Positions 1 to 6,828 of a stretch of DNA of 64,000 nucleotides are shown one piece after another. The notes under the pieces are model-generated. The model made no database searches. It was given only the letters and a program-made list of their open reading frames with translations, and was not told where the DNA came from. Numbering within the stretch: position 1 is the first letter of the stretch; each line of letters opens with the position of its first letter. Origin of the DNA: Actinophytocola oryzae (GTDB lineage Bacteria; Actinomycetota; Actinomycetes; Mycobacteriales; Pseudonocardiaceae); NCBI RefSeq assembly GCF_004364325.1, contig NZ_SOCP01000004.1, positions 124,001 to 188,000 of the forward strand, given 5' to 3'. Position numbers and translations under genes: made by a program.

Positions 1-1
1 G

Positions 2-91
2 CGCGGTGCCGAGGCGACGGAAGCGGAGCGCGACGTCTACGAGGCACGCAAGAAGGCGGTGATGGCCAAGCTCAGTGAGATAAAGATGTAG
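2..91 (+). CDS. C-terminal end of a truncated unknown protein
   Basis: An open frame enters from the left edge and ends at a TAG at 89-91, giving the last 29 codons of a gene. The residues are strongly charged and helix-prone (many Glu, Lys, Arg and Ala), like the end of a coiled-coil or DNA-associated protein, but too little is present to name it. A strong hairpin follows 16 bases downstream, which supports this being a true gene end. Confidence 0.5.
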   Translation, partial: RGAEATEAERDVYEARKKAVMAKLSEIKM

Positions 92-107
92 TTTCTCGCT
101 GTCAAGA

Positions 108-138
108 AAGCGGAGGCCCCGTGATGCGGCCTCCGCTT
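108..138 (+). terminator. Intrinsic terminator hairpin
   Basis: A perfect 11-bp stem (AAGCGGAGGCC at 108-118 and its complement at 128-138) encloses a 9-base loop and is followed by T-rich sequence (ttcttgctg). It lies directly after the stop codon at 91, so it most likely ends transcription of the truncated gene. Confidence 0.75.
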
Positions 139-226
139 CTTGCTGTGCCCGGCAGCACACACGAGCCGCACGCGATGTGGTTGTGGTACACCGGTATCCC
201 AGGCAGTTGCGGCGAGGGGTTAGCCG

Positions 227-826
227 ATGGCCGAGAGTCGCTGGTCACTCAGATGGGCCGCCATTGGAGCGGTAGCCGGCGTGGTGGGAGCGGTCGTTGC
301 GATCATCGTCCCCGTCGTCACCAGCGGTGGAAGCAGTCCGCCGTCCAGCAGCCCAAACGCCGGCGGCCCCTCCACCGCCGAATCACGAAGTTCGATCACG
401 GCGAGAGCCTCTGGGACCAGCACCCAGGGACTGACCGGCGGGGCCATGCTGGGGCACTACACGGGCATCGAGCTGACCAGCTTTCACGCAGCCGACTTGG
501 ACGTCGATCCACCGAAGGTGCGGGACTACTCGCCACTGGAGTTCCTCGAAACCATCGGCACCAACACCGGCGAACTGACCACGCCGAACTATCACCTTGT
601 GCTGTTCCCGCCGGGTCCTGCGCTGACCTACGACGAATGCCGGAGTGCAACCCGCTACACGGGCAGCGTCGGCCTGGATCAGTTGGTGAACGGATCGCAG
701 ATCTGTGTCACGACAGACAAGCATCGCATCGCTCTACTGATGATCACACACACGCCCACCCCCGACGACCAACCCCAGTACATCCGCTTTGACGCGACGG
801 TGTGGCAGGGACCGCTTGGTCAGTAG
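227..826 (+). CDS. Membrane-anchored hypothetical protein with low-complexity linker
   Basis: This 199-residue protein has a single hydrophobic segment at about residues 10-32, then a Ser/Pro/Gly-rich linker to about residue 65, then a roughly 130-residue extracellular domain with two cysteines that could form a disulfide. A GAGGGG ribosome-binding site about 8 bases upstream supports the ATG at 227. I do not recognise the ectodomain. It looks like one of the many N-terminally anchored exported proteins of actinomycetes. It stands alone between a terminator and an IS remnant, and its codon use is slightly less GC-biased than that of the genes after 3 kb, so recent transfer is possible. Confidence 0.7.
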   Translation: MAESRWSLRWAAIGAVAGVVGAVVAIIVPVVTSGGSSPPSSSPNAGGPSTAESRSSITARASGTSTQGLTGGAMLGHYTGIELTSFHAADLDVDPPKVRDYSPLEFLETIGTNTGELTTPNYHLVLFPPGPALTYDECRSATRYTGSVGLDQLVNGSQICVTTDKHRIALLMITHTPTPDDQPQYIRFDATVWQGPLGQ

Positions 827-944
827 GAACGCGCTGCGCAAGGGTGTCTGCACAGAGTGCGGTTGTCGGTGTTGTGCGGGCGGTCGCCATGCTGTCGCCG
901 CATCGACTGACCCTGATTACCCCGATCGGCGTCACTGAGCGTTT

Positions 945-1727
945 TCATCCGGCGGCGGTGATCTCGTGGTCCTGTAGGACATGGATGGCTTTGGCGAGTT
1001 GGCCGGCGCGTCGGGGGCAGCAGCGGAGCTTGCGCAGGATGCGCCAGGACTTGAGTTGGGCGTTGGCGCGTCCGCCGGGGCCGCGTAGCCGGGCGTGGGC
1101 GCGATTGGCGTCCTTCTGGGACTCGGGCTTGTTGCGGCCCTTGTACGGGGTGATCACGTGCTGGCCGGTCTCGTCATAGCCGTGGTATCCCTTGTCGCTC
1201 AGCGCGATGAGCCCAGCATCGCGCGGCGCGGTGAGAATCTGCCAGATTCGGGCGGCGGCGGTGTCATGAGTGCTGCCGGGCACCTCGCCCGAGACCCACA
1301 GGATCGTTCCGTCCGGGGAGGCGATCACCTGCAGGTTCATCCAGTGCAGCCGGTGCTTACCCGAGTAGAAAGGCCGATCCTCGGCGATACGGTCGGTGGG
1401 GATCAGCGTGCCGTCGATGATCACGTAGGCCATGCCCTCGCGCTTGGGTTTGCGCAGTACCGCTCGCAGCTTGGGTGCCCGCGCGGCCAGCAGCTCGACG
1501 GCTTCGTGCACATACCGCTAGCACGTCGTGGCGGATACCTCGAACCCGGCGCCGACCTCGGCAAACAGTTCACCTATGCGCAAGTACACCAGCACCAGCA
1601 GCGCCTGCTAACTGGTGTTGAGCTTGCGCCACTGCGAGCCGATCTTCCGGCGGTGAGCGCGGAGCAGGCCGGACACCAAGGTCAGGGTCTGACGTGACAA
1701 TGGTAGTGCGGCTTGGTAGAACAGCAT
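945..1727 (-). pseudogene. IS5-family (DDE_Tnp_4-type) transposase inactivated by two amber codons
   Basis: Reading the minus strand from the ATG at 1727-1725 gives a continuous 261-codon frame interrupted only by two TAG codons, at codon 40 (1610-1608) and codon 70 (1520-1518). The first replaces what was probably CAG (Gln), the second probably TGG (Trp). There is no frameshift. The N-terminal part resembles the helix-turn-helix half of IS5-like transposases. The C-terminal part carries DDE-type blocks around IIDGTLIPT, STHDTAA and LSDKGYHG. The 188 codons after the second stop remain open, so decay is recent. No convincing terminal inverted repeats were found at the expected edges. The element sits between an unrelated hypothetical gene and padR. 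Confidence 0.85.
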
Positions 1728-1748
1728 GCGAAGCCCTTGCGTAGTATC

Positions 1749-1871
1749 TCCATCTTGGTCGATTGCTGTCCTACCAGAGGTTTCGCCACGTTCCCGGCAT
1801 CGACACGCCGATGATCAGCCCGCCTGCGAGCTACACCCCCTTACCCACCAACACATCCAGACCAAGATGGA
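1749..1871. repeat. 12-bp inverted repeat beside the IS remnant
   Basis: TCCATCTTGGTC at 1749-1760 is exactly complementary to GACCAAGATGGA at 1860-1871, with 99 bases between. No gene fits in the interval. The repeats lie just upstream of the dead transposase and could be the ends of a small nested insertion or a remnant of the IS terminus; neither can be proved from this window. Confidence 0.45.
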
Positions 1872-1886
1872 ACGGCTCACTGCTTC

Positions 1887-2441
1887 CTACTGGACATCCA
1901 CCGGCAGGGAAGTGGGCGCTCGCCGCCGCGTGCGGGCGAGGCGCGTCTCGGAGTGGTCCAGCCAGCGGGCCTCCGACTCCGCCCGGAAGATCATCAGGTC
2001 CAGGACCAGCAGCCAGGCCTCGTCGGCCGTGTCGTCGGCCTTCGCCTTCAGCTGGGTCAGCTCACGCAGCTTGCGCAGGGTTGCCGTGCGCTGGCCCTGA
2101 AGCACGGCCGACACGTCCACACCGGGGGTGGACAGGGCCAGCGCGACCTTGATGGCCAGCTCCTCGCGCGGGTGCTCCGCGGGAGCGACCGGCGTGGTGA
2201 ACCATTCCCCCAGCTCCGTCAGCCCGGCCGTCGTCAGCCGGTAGACGACCTTGCCCGGCTCAGGAGCCTCGTCCGTCTCCTCGATCAGGCCGTCGCGGCT
2301 CAGCCGCGACAGGGTCGAGTACACCTGGCCGATGTTGAGCGGCCACGTCAGTCCCGTGGAGCACTCGAACTCGGTGCGTAGTTGATAGCCGTGCATCGGC
2401 TCCCGACCCAGGAGAGCGAGCAGGCCGTACCTGACGGACAT
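1887..2441 (-). CDS. PadR-family transcriptional regulator
   Basis: This is a 184-residue PadR-type repressor. The N-terminal winged helix-turn-helix (about residues 1-85) begins MSVRYGLLALL and contains MHGYQL and the wing region GKVVYRLT. A C-terminal alpha-helical Vir_act_alpha_C-like half (about 95-170) serves for dimerisation. Length and layout are normal for the PadR_N plus C-terminal-domain subfamily. No Shine-Dalgarno sequence precedes the ATG; instead a 24-bp palindrome starts two bases upstream, suggesting a leaderless transcript under tight autorepression. PadR proteins usually respond to phenolics or toxic compounds and often control an adjacent transporter, but none lies next to it here. 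Confidence 0.9.
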   Translation of the reverse strand: MSVRYGLLALLGREPMHGYQLRTEFECSTGLTWPLNIGQVYSTLSRLSRDGLIEETDEAPEPGKVVYRLTTAGLTELGEWFTTPVAPAEHPREELAIKVALALSTPGVDVSAVLQGQRTATLRKLRELTQLKAKADDTADEAWLLVLDLMIFRAESEARWLDHSETRLARTRRRAPTSLPVDVQ

Positions 2442-2443
2442 GG

Positions 2444-2467
2444 ATACTGAGTATGCATACTCGGTAT
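2444..2467. promoter_or_regulatory. Palindromic operator abutting the padR start codon
   Basis: The 24-bp sequence centred on GTATGCATAC is palindromic except for one symmetric pair, with ATACTGAG on one side and CTCGGTAT on the other. It begins two bases before the ATG of the PadR gene. Position and symmetry fit a binding site for the PadR dimer that would block its own promoter. Confidence 0.65.
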
Positions 2468-2522
2468 GTACCGCGCAACGCGGAAACCCTGGTGACCACT
2501 TGGCCGAGTGGTGCGACAGATG

Positions 2523-2562
2523 GTGTCTGGTTCACCGCACTGGCGTGTCTGGTTCACCGGGA
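2523..2562 (+). promoter_or_regulatory. Candidate PHO box with 22-bp periodic direct repeats
   Basis: A perfect 15-bp direct repeat (GTGTCTGGTTCACCG) occurs at 2523-2537 and 2545-2559, exactly 22 bases apart. Each copy contains GTTCACC, the core of the actinomycete PhoP-binding unit, which is an 11-bp repeat; 22 bases equals two units. The next genes on this strand are the DUF1508-like gene at 2660 and then the pst island, so PhoP control under phosphate limitation is a reasonable inference. Confidence 0.5.
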
Positions 2563-2659
2563 AATCGCCTCGGGTTAGCTCTGGTTCCGATGAAATTCAT
2601 GGAGGGAAACCCGCCGGCAATCACGTCGGGGTTTGTTTCCCCAGCAGATGGAGGACGGC

Positions 2660-3049
2660 GTGACCCCGCGATTTCGGTTTCGGCGATTACCCGACGGGAC
2701 CATCGGCTGGATGTTGCTGGGCGGCAACAACCGGCTTATCGGCATGGCCGCGACCGGCTCGCCGACACCGGCCAAGGCGGTATCCGGTGCGGAACGCGCG
2801 AGAGAGGTCGTGGCGACGGCGGACATCACCTTCATGGTCGCCGACGATCGGTTGTGGTACTGGCGGATCCACGACGCGGGCGTGCTGATCGCCGTGTCCG
2901 CCTCCGGCTTCGCGCGACGCCTCGACGCACTGCGCGCGGCGAAACGTTTCATCCGCGCCGCCACCACGGCCCACGTGCAGCTCGGTGTGGTGACGGTGCC
3001 GGACCGCGTGCGGGAAAGACCTGGTCCGTCCCGCACGGGCACCCGGTGA
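2660..3049 (+). CDS. DUF1508/YegP-like small protein with duplicated motif
   Basis: The GTG at 2660 is preferred because GGAGG lies 5 bases upstream; an ATG at 2633 would add nine residues without a clear ribosome-binding site. The product is 129 residues, soluble, with two similar halves of the type FRFRRLPDGTIGWMLL and LWYWRIHDAGVLIAVS, each followed by a helix with conserved Ala/Arg positions. This resembles the YegP/DUF1508 fold, whose biochemical role is unknown. The Arg/Pro-rich tail after residue 105 looks disordered. The gene sits between a candidate PHO box and pstC and may belong to the same phosphate response. The family call is by eye. Confidence 0.6.
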   Translation: MTPRFRFRRLPDGTIGWMLLGGNNRLIGMAATGSPTPAKAVSGAERAREVVATADITFMVADDRLWYWRIHDAGVLIAVSASGFARRLDALRAAKRFIRAATTAHVQLGVVTVPDRVRERPGPSRTGTR

Positions 3050-3067
3050 CATACACGGTGACCACGC

Positions 3068-3089
3068 GTTCGTTCCTCGTTCACCATGC
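3068..3089 (+). promoter_or_regulatory. Possible PHO-box units upstream of pstC
   Basis: Two adjacent 11-base units beginning GTTC (GTTCGTTCCTC and GTTCACCATGC) lie 70-91 bases before the pstC start. The second contains GTTCACC, as in the repeats at 2523-2562. The match is weaker than the upstream site. Confidence 0.35.
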
Positions 3090-3158
3090 GGCCCTCACCT
3101 CGCCACTCGTACCGGGTTTTCTTTCCGGCGCACGAGAAAACCTGGCGGGAAGGCGCAC

Positions 3159-4145
3159 GTGACCACCGAGATCGACCGGCCGAGGCGGTTGCGGGTCGGC
3201 CGCACCCTGGGCGACCGGGTTTTCCGAGGCACCGCCCGAGGGCTGGGGACACTGGTGCTGCTCGTCATGGGCGGCATCGGGATCTTCCTCGCCATCGAGG
3301 CCACCCCGGCATTCCGCGAGTTCGGCCTGGGTTTCTTCACGACCGTGGACTGGAATCCGGAAGCGCGCGTACTCGGGATCGCCGCCGTGCTCGTCGGCAC
3401 GATCACCGTCGCCACCATCGCGATGATCGTGGCGTTCCCGCTCGCGCTCGGCACCGCGCTCTACATCTCGCAGTACGCGGCCCCGAAGGCCAAGCGGTGG
3501 CTCATCGCCATGGTCGACCTGATGGCGTCGGTGCCCAGCGTCATCTACGGCCTCTTCGGCGCGTACCTGCTGCAGCCCGAGATGGTGTACGTCTCCCGCT
3601 GGCTGCACGACATGCTCGGGTTCATCCCGGTCTTCCAGGTCGACACCGACCCGGACGCGGCCGTCTTCGCCCAGTCCCGCTACGCCGCCTCGGCACTCAT
3701 CGCCGCCCTCGTCGTCGCGATGATGGTCCTGCCGTACGCCTGCATGGTCATGCGTGAGGTGTTCGACCAGGCGCCGCAGGGAGAACGCGAGGCGGCGTAC
3801 GCACTCGGCTCGACCCGCTGGGGCATGGTCCGTTCGGTCGTGCTCCCGTTCGGCAGGGGCGGGATCATCGGCGGCACGATGCTCGCGCTCGGCCGCGCGC
3901 TCGGCGAGACCATCGCCGTGGTGCTGATCATCGCGCCGTTGTTCGAGGTGAAGGTCCGCATCCTGGAGAACGGCACCATCACCGTGCCCGCGCTGATCGC
4001 CACGCGCTACGGCGAGTCCGTCGGCATCCAGCTCGCGGGCCTGCTGGCCGCCGGCCTCGTGCTGTTCGTCATCACGCTCGTCACCAACAGCATCGCGGCG
4101 GTCATCGTGACCCGCAGCCGCAGCGGAGCGGACACGGAGATCTGA
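3159..4145 (+). CDS. pstC: Phosphate ABC transporter permease PstC
   Basis: This 328-residue integral membrane protein is one half of the phosphate channel. After a short basic N-terminus there is a first transmembrane helix at about residues 28-48, then the five helices of the permease domain (about 80-310). The cytoplasmic EAA loop that docks the ATPase is visible as GEREAAYALGSTRWG. The start is a GTG with GGGAAGG upstream. Length and order are typical of PstC. It opens an operon in which pstA follows with a one-base overlap (TGATG), while the ATPase gene pstB is displaced about 10 kb downstream. Confidence 0.95.
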   Translation: MTTEIDRPRRLRVGRTLGDRVFRGTARGLGTLVLLVMGGIGIFLAIEATPAFREFGLGFFTTVDWNPEARVLGIAAVLVGTITVATIAMIVAFPLALGTALYISQYAAPKAKRWLIAMVDLMASVPSVIYGLFGAYLLQPEMVYVSRWLHDMLGFIPVFQVDTDPDAAVFAQSRYAASALIAALVVAMMVLPYACMVMREVFDQAPQGEREAAYALGSTRWGMVRSVVLPFGRGGIIGGTMLALGRALGETIAVVLIIAPLFEVKVRILENGTITVPALIATRYGESVGIQLAGLLAAGLVLFVITLVTNSIAAVIVTRSRSGADTEI

Positions 4146-5218
4146 TGACCGCGACGCTCGAACGATCCACGGTGGACACACCGGAGGTCAAGCGGGACCT
4201 GCGGGGCAGGACGATCGACGACCGGGTGGCCCCGCTCGGCGCGGCACTCGGCGCCCTCGCGCTGATCTCCCTGCTGTACGACAGGATCCTGCCGCTGTCC
4301 GGCTCCTTCGGCTTCGTCGTCTGCTGGTACGTCACGTTCATCCTGCTGTACGCGCTGGTCTCGGCCTACCGCCACCCCGCACCCGCCGTCACCGACCGGA
4401 TCGCGGGCGCGCTCATCAGGACGAGCGCCTTCATTGTCGGCGGCTCGCTCGCCCTCGTCATCGGCTACGTCTTCGTCCGCGGCGCGCCCGCGTTCATCCA
4501 CCCCAACATCCTCACCGAGGACCTGACCGCGGGGCCGCACGACCCGCTGACCACAGGCGGCGTGCTGCACGGCATCGTCGGCACCGCCATCCAGATCGGC
4601 ATCGCCATCTCGATCACGCTGCCACTGGGGATCGGCTGCGCGGTGTTCATGACCGAGGTCGGCGGCAAGCTCGCGCGTGTCGTCCGCACGGTCGTGGAAG
4701 CCATGACCGCGCTGCCCTCGATCGTCTGCGGGCTGTTCGTCTACATCGCACTGCTGCTCACCTTCGACGTGCAGCGCAACGGTTTCGCGGCCTCGCTCGC
4801 GATCAGCGTGATGATGCTGCCGATCATCGCGCGGTCCTCGGAGGTCGTGCTCCGCGTCGTCCCGAACGGGTTGCGGGAGGCGAGCCTCGCGCTCGGCGCC
4901 TCGCAGTGGCAGACGGTCCGCAAGGTCGTGCTGCCCACCGCGCGGCCCGCGCTCGCGACCGCCATGGTGCTCGGCATCGCCCGCGGCATCGGCGAGACCT
5001 CGCCCGTGCTGATCACCGCCGGCTACACCACCTTCCTGAACGCGAACCCGTTCGAGGGCCCGATGGTGTCGCTGCCGCTGTTCGCCTACACGCTCGCGCG
5101 CTCGCCGGAGCCGCTGTTCCAGACCCGAGCGTTCGGCGCGGCCGCCGTGCTGATGACGCTGGTGCTCCTCGTCTTCGTCATCGCAAGGTTGGCCGCAGCA
5201 GGCCGGCGCCGCTCGTGA
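4145..5218 (+). CDS. pstA: Phosphate ABC transporter permease PstA, N-terminally extended
   Basis: This is the second permease of the Pst channel, 357 residues. The C-terminal permease domain (about 140-350) has six helices and the EAA loop GLREASLALGASQWQTVRK. An N-terminal extension adds two hydrophobic segments (about residues 32-50 and 58-76) before the usual first helix, so about eight helices are predicted, more than in Escherichia coli PstA. The start codon overlaps the pstC stop by one base. The PstS-like gene begins 20 bases after the stop. Confidence 0.95.
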   Translation: MTATLERSTVDTPEVKRDLRGRTIDDRVAPLGAALGALALISLLYDRILPLSGSFGFVVCWYVTFILLYALVSAYRHPAPAVTDRIAGALIRTSAFIVGGSLALVIGYVFVRGAPAFIHPNILTEDLTAGPHDPLTTGGVLHGIVGTAIQIGIAISITLPLGIGCAVFMTEVGGKLARVVRTVVEAMTALPSIVCGLFVYIALLLTFDVQRNGFAASLAISVMMLPIIARSSEVVLRVVPNGLREASLALGASQWQTVRKVVLPTARPALATAMVLGIARGIGETSPVLITAGYTTFLNANPFEGPMVSLPLFAYTLARSPEPLFQTRAFGAAAVLMTLVLLVFVIARLAAAGRRRS

Positions 5219-5238
5219 ACCCCAAGGGAGCAGGAACA

Positions 5239-6828
5239 ATGCAACGCTGGCTCGTCGCACTGATCGTGGCGGCGACCGTGCTGTCCACCGGTGGCCAGGC
5301 GCAGGCGCAACCCGCCTACGAGGCCATCACCGGGTCCGGCTCCACGTGGAGCCAGAACGCGCTCGATCAGTGGGTCCAGGACGTCCGCCGCAACGGCCTG
5401 ACCGTGTCGTACTCCGGCGTCGGCTCCTCCGCGGGCCGCAGGCAGTTCGCCGACGGCCAGAACGACTTCGGCGTGTCCGAGATCCCCTTCCAGGGCAGTG
5501 ACCGTGGGCAGCCCGACTCGTCTCCCAACCGCGACTACGCCTACATGCCGATCGTCGCGGGCGGCACGTCGTTCATGTACCAGCTGCGGGTCGGCGGCCA
5601 GCTCTACCGGGGGCTTCGCCTGTCCGGCACGACGATCGCGAAGATCTTCACCGGCGGCATCCGCAACTGGAACGACCCGGCCATCAAGGCGGACAACAAC
5701 GGCCGCGCCTTCCCGGACAAGCCGATCATCCCGATCGTGCGCGGCGACGGCTCCGGCACCACGGCCCAGTTCACCCGCTGGCTCGGCTCGGAGCAGGGCG
5801 CCATCTGGCGGCCGTACTGCGGCTGCCAGGAGGAGCTGACGTCCTACTACCCGGTGAAGAAAGACAAGGCGCCGCTGATGACCTCGCAGACCGGCTCCGA
5901 CCGCGTCGCGGGCGCGGTGGCCGCCGCGGCGGGTGACGGCGCGATCACCTACGTCGAGTACTCCTACGCGCGAGCGCGGAACTTCCCGGTGGCGAAGGTG
6001 CTCAACAACGGCGGCTACTACGTCGAGCCGACGCACTTCAACGTGGCCGTCGCGCTGACCCGCGCCCAGATCAACAACAACCCGCAGGACCAGAACTACC
6101 TGACCCAGGTGCTCGACCAGGTCTACCGGTTCAACGACCCGCGCACCTACCCGCTCTCGTCGTACTCCTACGCGATCATCCCCATCGTCGGCAAGGGCGA
6201 CCAGCGGATCACCGCGGGCAAGGGCCGGACCATGTCCGACTTCATGTACTACTTCCTGTGCCAGGGCCAGGGCGCGATGCCCGCGCTCGGGTACTCGCCA
6301 CTGCCCGCGAACCTCGTGCGTGCCGGGTTCGACCAGGTGAAGAAGATCCCGCACGCCACCGTCCAGGACGCGGACGTGGGCCGCTGCGGCAACCCGACGT
6401 TCGACCCCGGCGACCCCGGCAGCAACAAGCTCGCCCGCGAGGCACCCCAGCCGCCGCCGTGCGACAAGCAGGGTGCGGGCCCGTGCGAGCCGGGACAGGG
6501 CACCGGAGACACCGGCGGCGGGAACGGGACCGGCAACGGAACCGGGAACGGCGGCGGCGAGAACGGGGCGGGCACGAACGGCACCGCGACGAACGGCGAC
6601 GCCACGGCGTCCGATGTGGACCCCGAGACGGGACTGCCGGTCGGCGACGAGGCCGACGGGAGCGGCGCCGACCTCGCGGGGAGCGCGACCGAGCTGGCCG
6701 CCTTCCGCTCCGACGGGATGACCAAGGGCCTCGCGGCGATCGCGGTGGCGCAGCTGCTGCTGGTGCTGCTGGTGCCGCCGTTCGTCGTGCGTGCGCTCCG
6801 GCGCAGGCGTGAGCGGGAGCAGTCATGA
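5239..6828 (+). CDS. pstS: PstS-like phosphate-binding protein with C-terminal membrane anchor
   Basis: The ATG at 5239 has GGGAGCAGG upstream and starts a 23-residue signal peptide ending AQAQ. No lipobox cysteine follows, so it is not a lipoprotein as PstS usually is in Gram-positives. Residues 28-400 form a phosphate-binding-protein domain with TGSGSTWSQNALDQW, GDGSGTTAQFTRW and a C-terminal block ending LGYSPLPANLV. A Gly/Asn/Thr-rich linker (about 394-470) then leads to one transmembrane helix (about 497-520) and a basic tail. The protein (529 residues) is therefore tethered by its C-terminus, an arrangement better known from archaeal binding proteins. The next gene overlaps by ATGA. Ligand specificity for phosphate is inferred from family and context. 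Confidence 0.9.
   Translation: MQRWLVALIVAATVLSTGGQAQAQPAYEAITGSGSTWSQNALDQWVQDVRRNGLTVSYSGVGSSAGRRQFADGQNDFGVSEIPFQGSDRGQPDSSPNRDYAYMPIVAGGTSFMYQLRVGGQLYRGLRLSGTTIAKIFTGGIRNWNDPAIKADNNGRAFPDKPIIPIVRGDGSGTTAQFTRWLGSEQGAIWRPYCGCQEELTSYYPVKKDKAPLMTSQTGSDRVAGAVAAAAGDGAITYVEYSYARARNFPVAKVLNNGGYYVEPTHFNVAVALTRAQINNNPQDQNYLTQVLDQVYRFNDPRTYPLSSYSYAIIPIVGKGDQRITAGKGRTMSDFMYYFLCQGQGAMPALGYSPLPANLVRAGFDQVKKIPHATVQDADVGRCGNPTFDPGDPGSNKLAREAPQPPPCDKQGAGPCEPGQGTGDTGGGNGTGNGTGNGGGENGAGTNGTATNGDATASDVDPETGLPVGDEADGSGADLAGSATELAAFRSDGMTKGLAAIAVAQLLLVLLVPPFVVRALRRRREREQS

Noticed and set aside
4007..6354. Long minus-strand frames opposite pstA and pstS
   Set aside because: They consist of Arg/Asp/His-rich low-complexity sequence produced by third-position GC bias in the true plus-strand genes.
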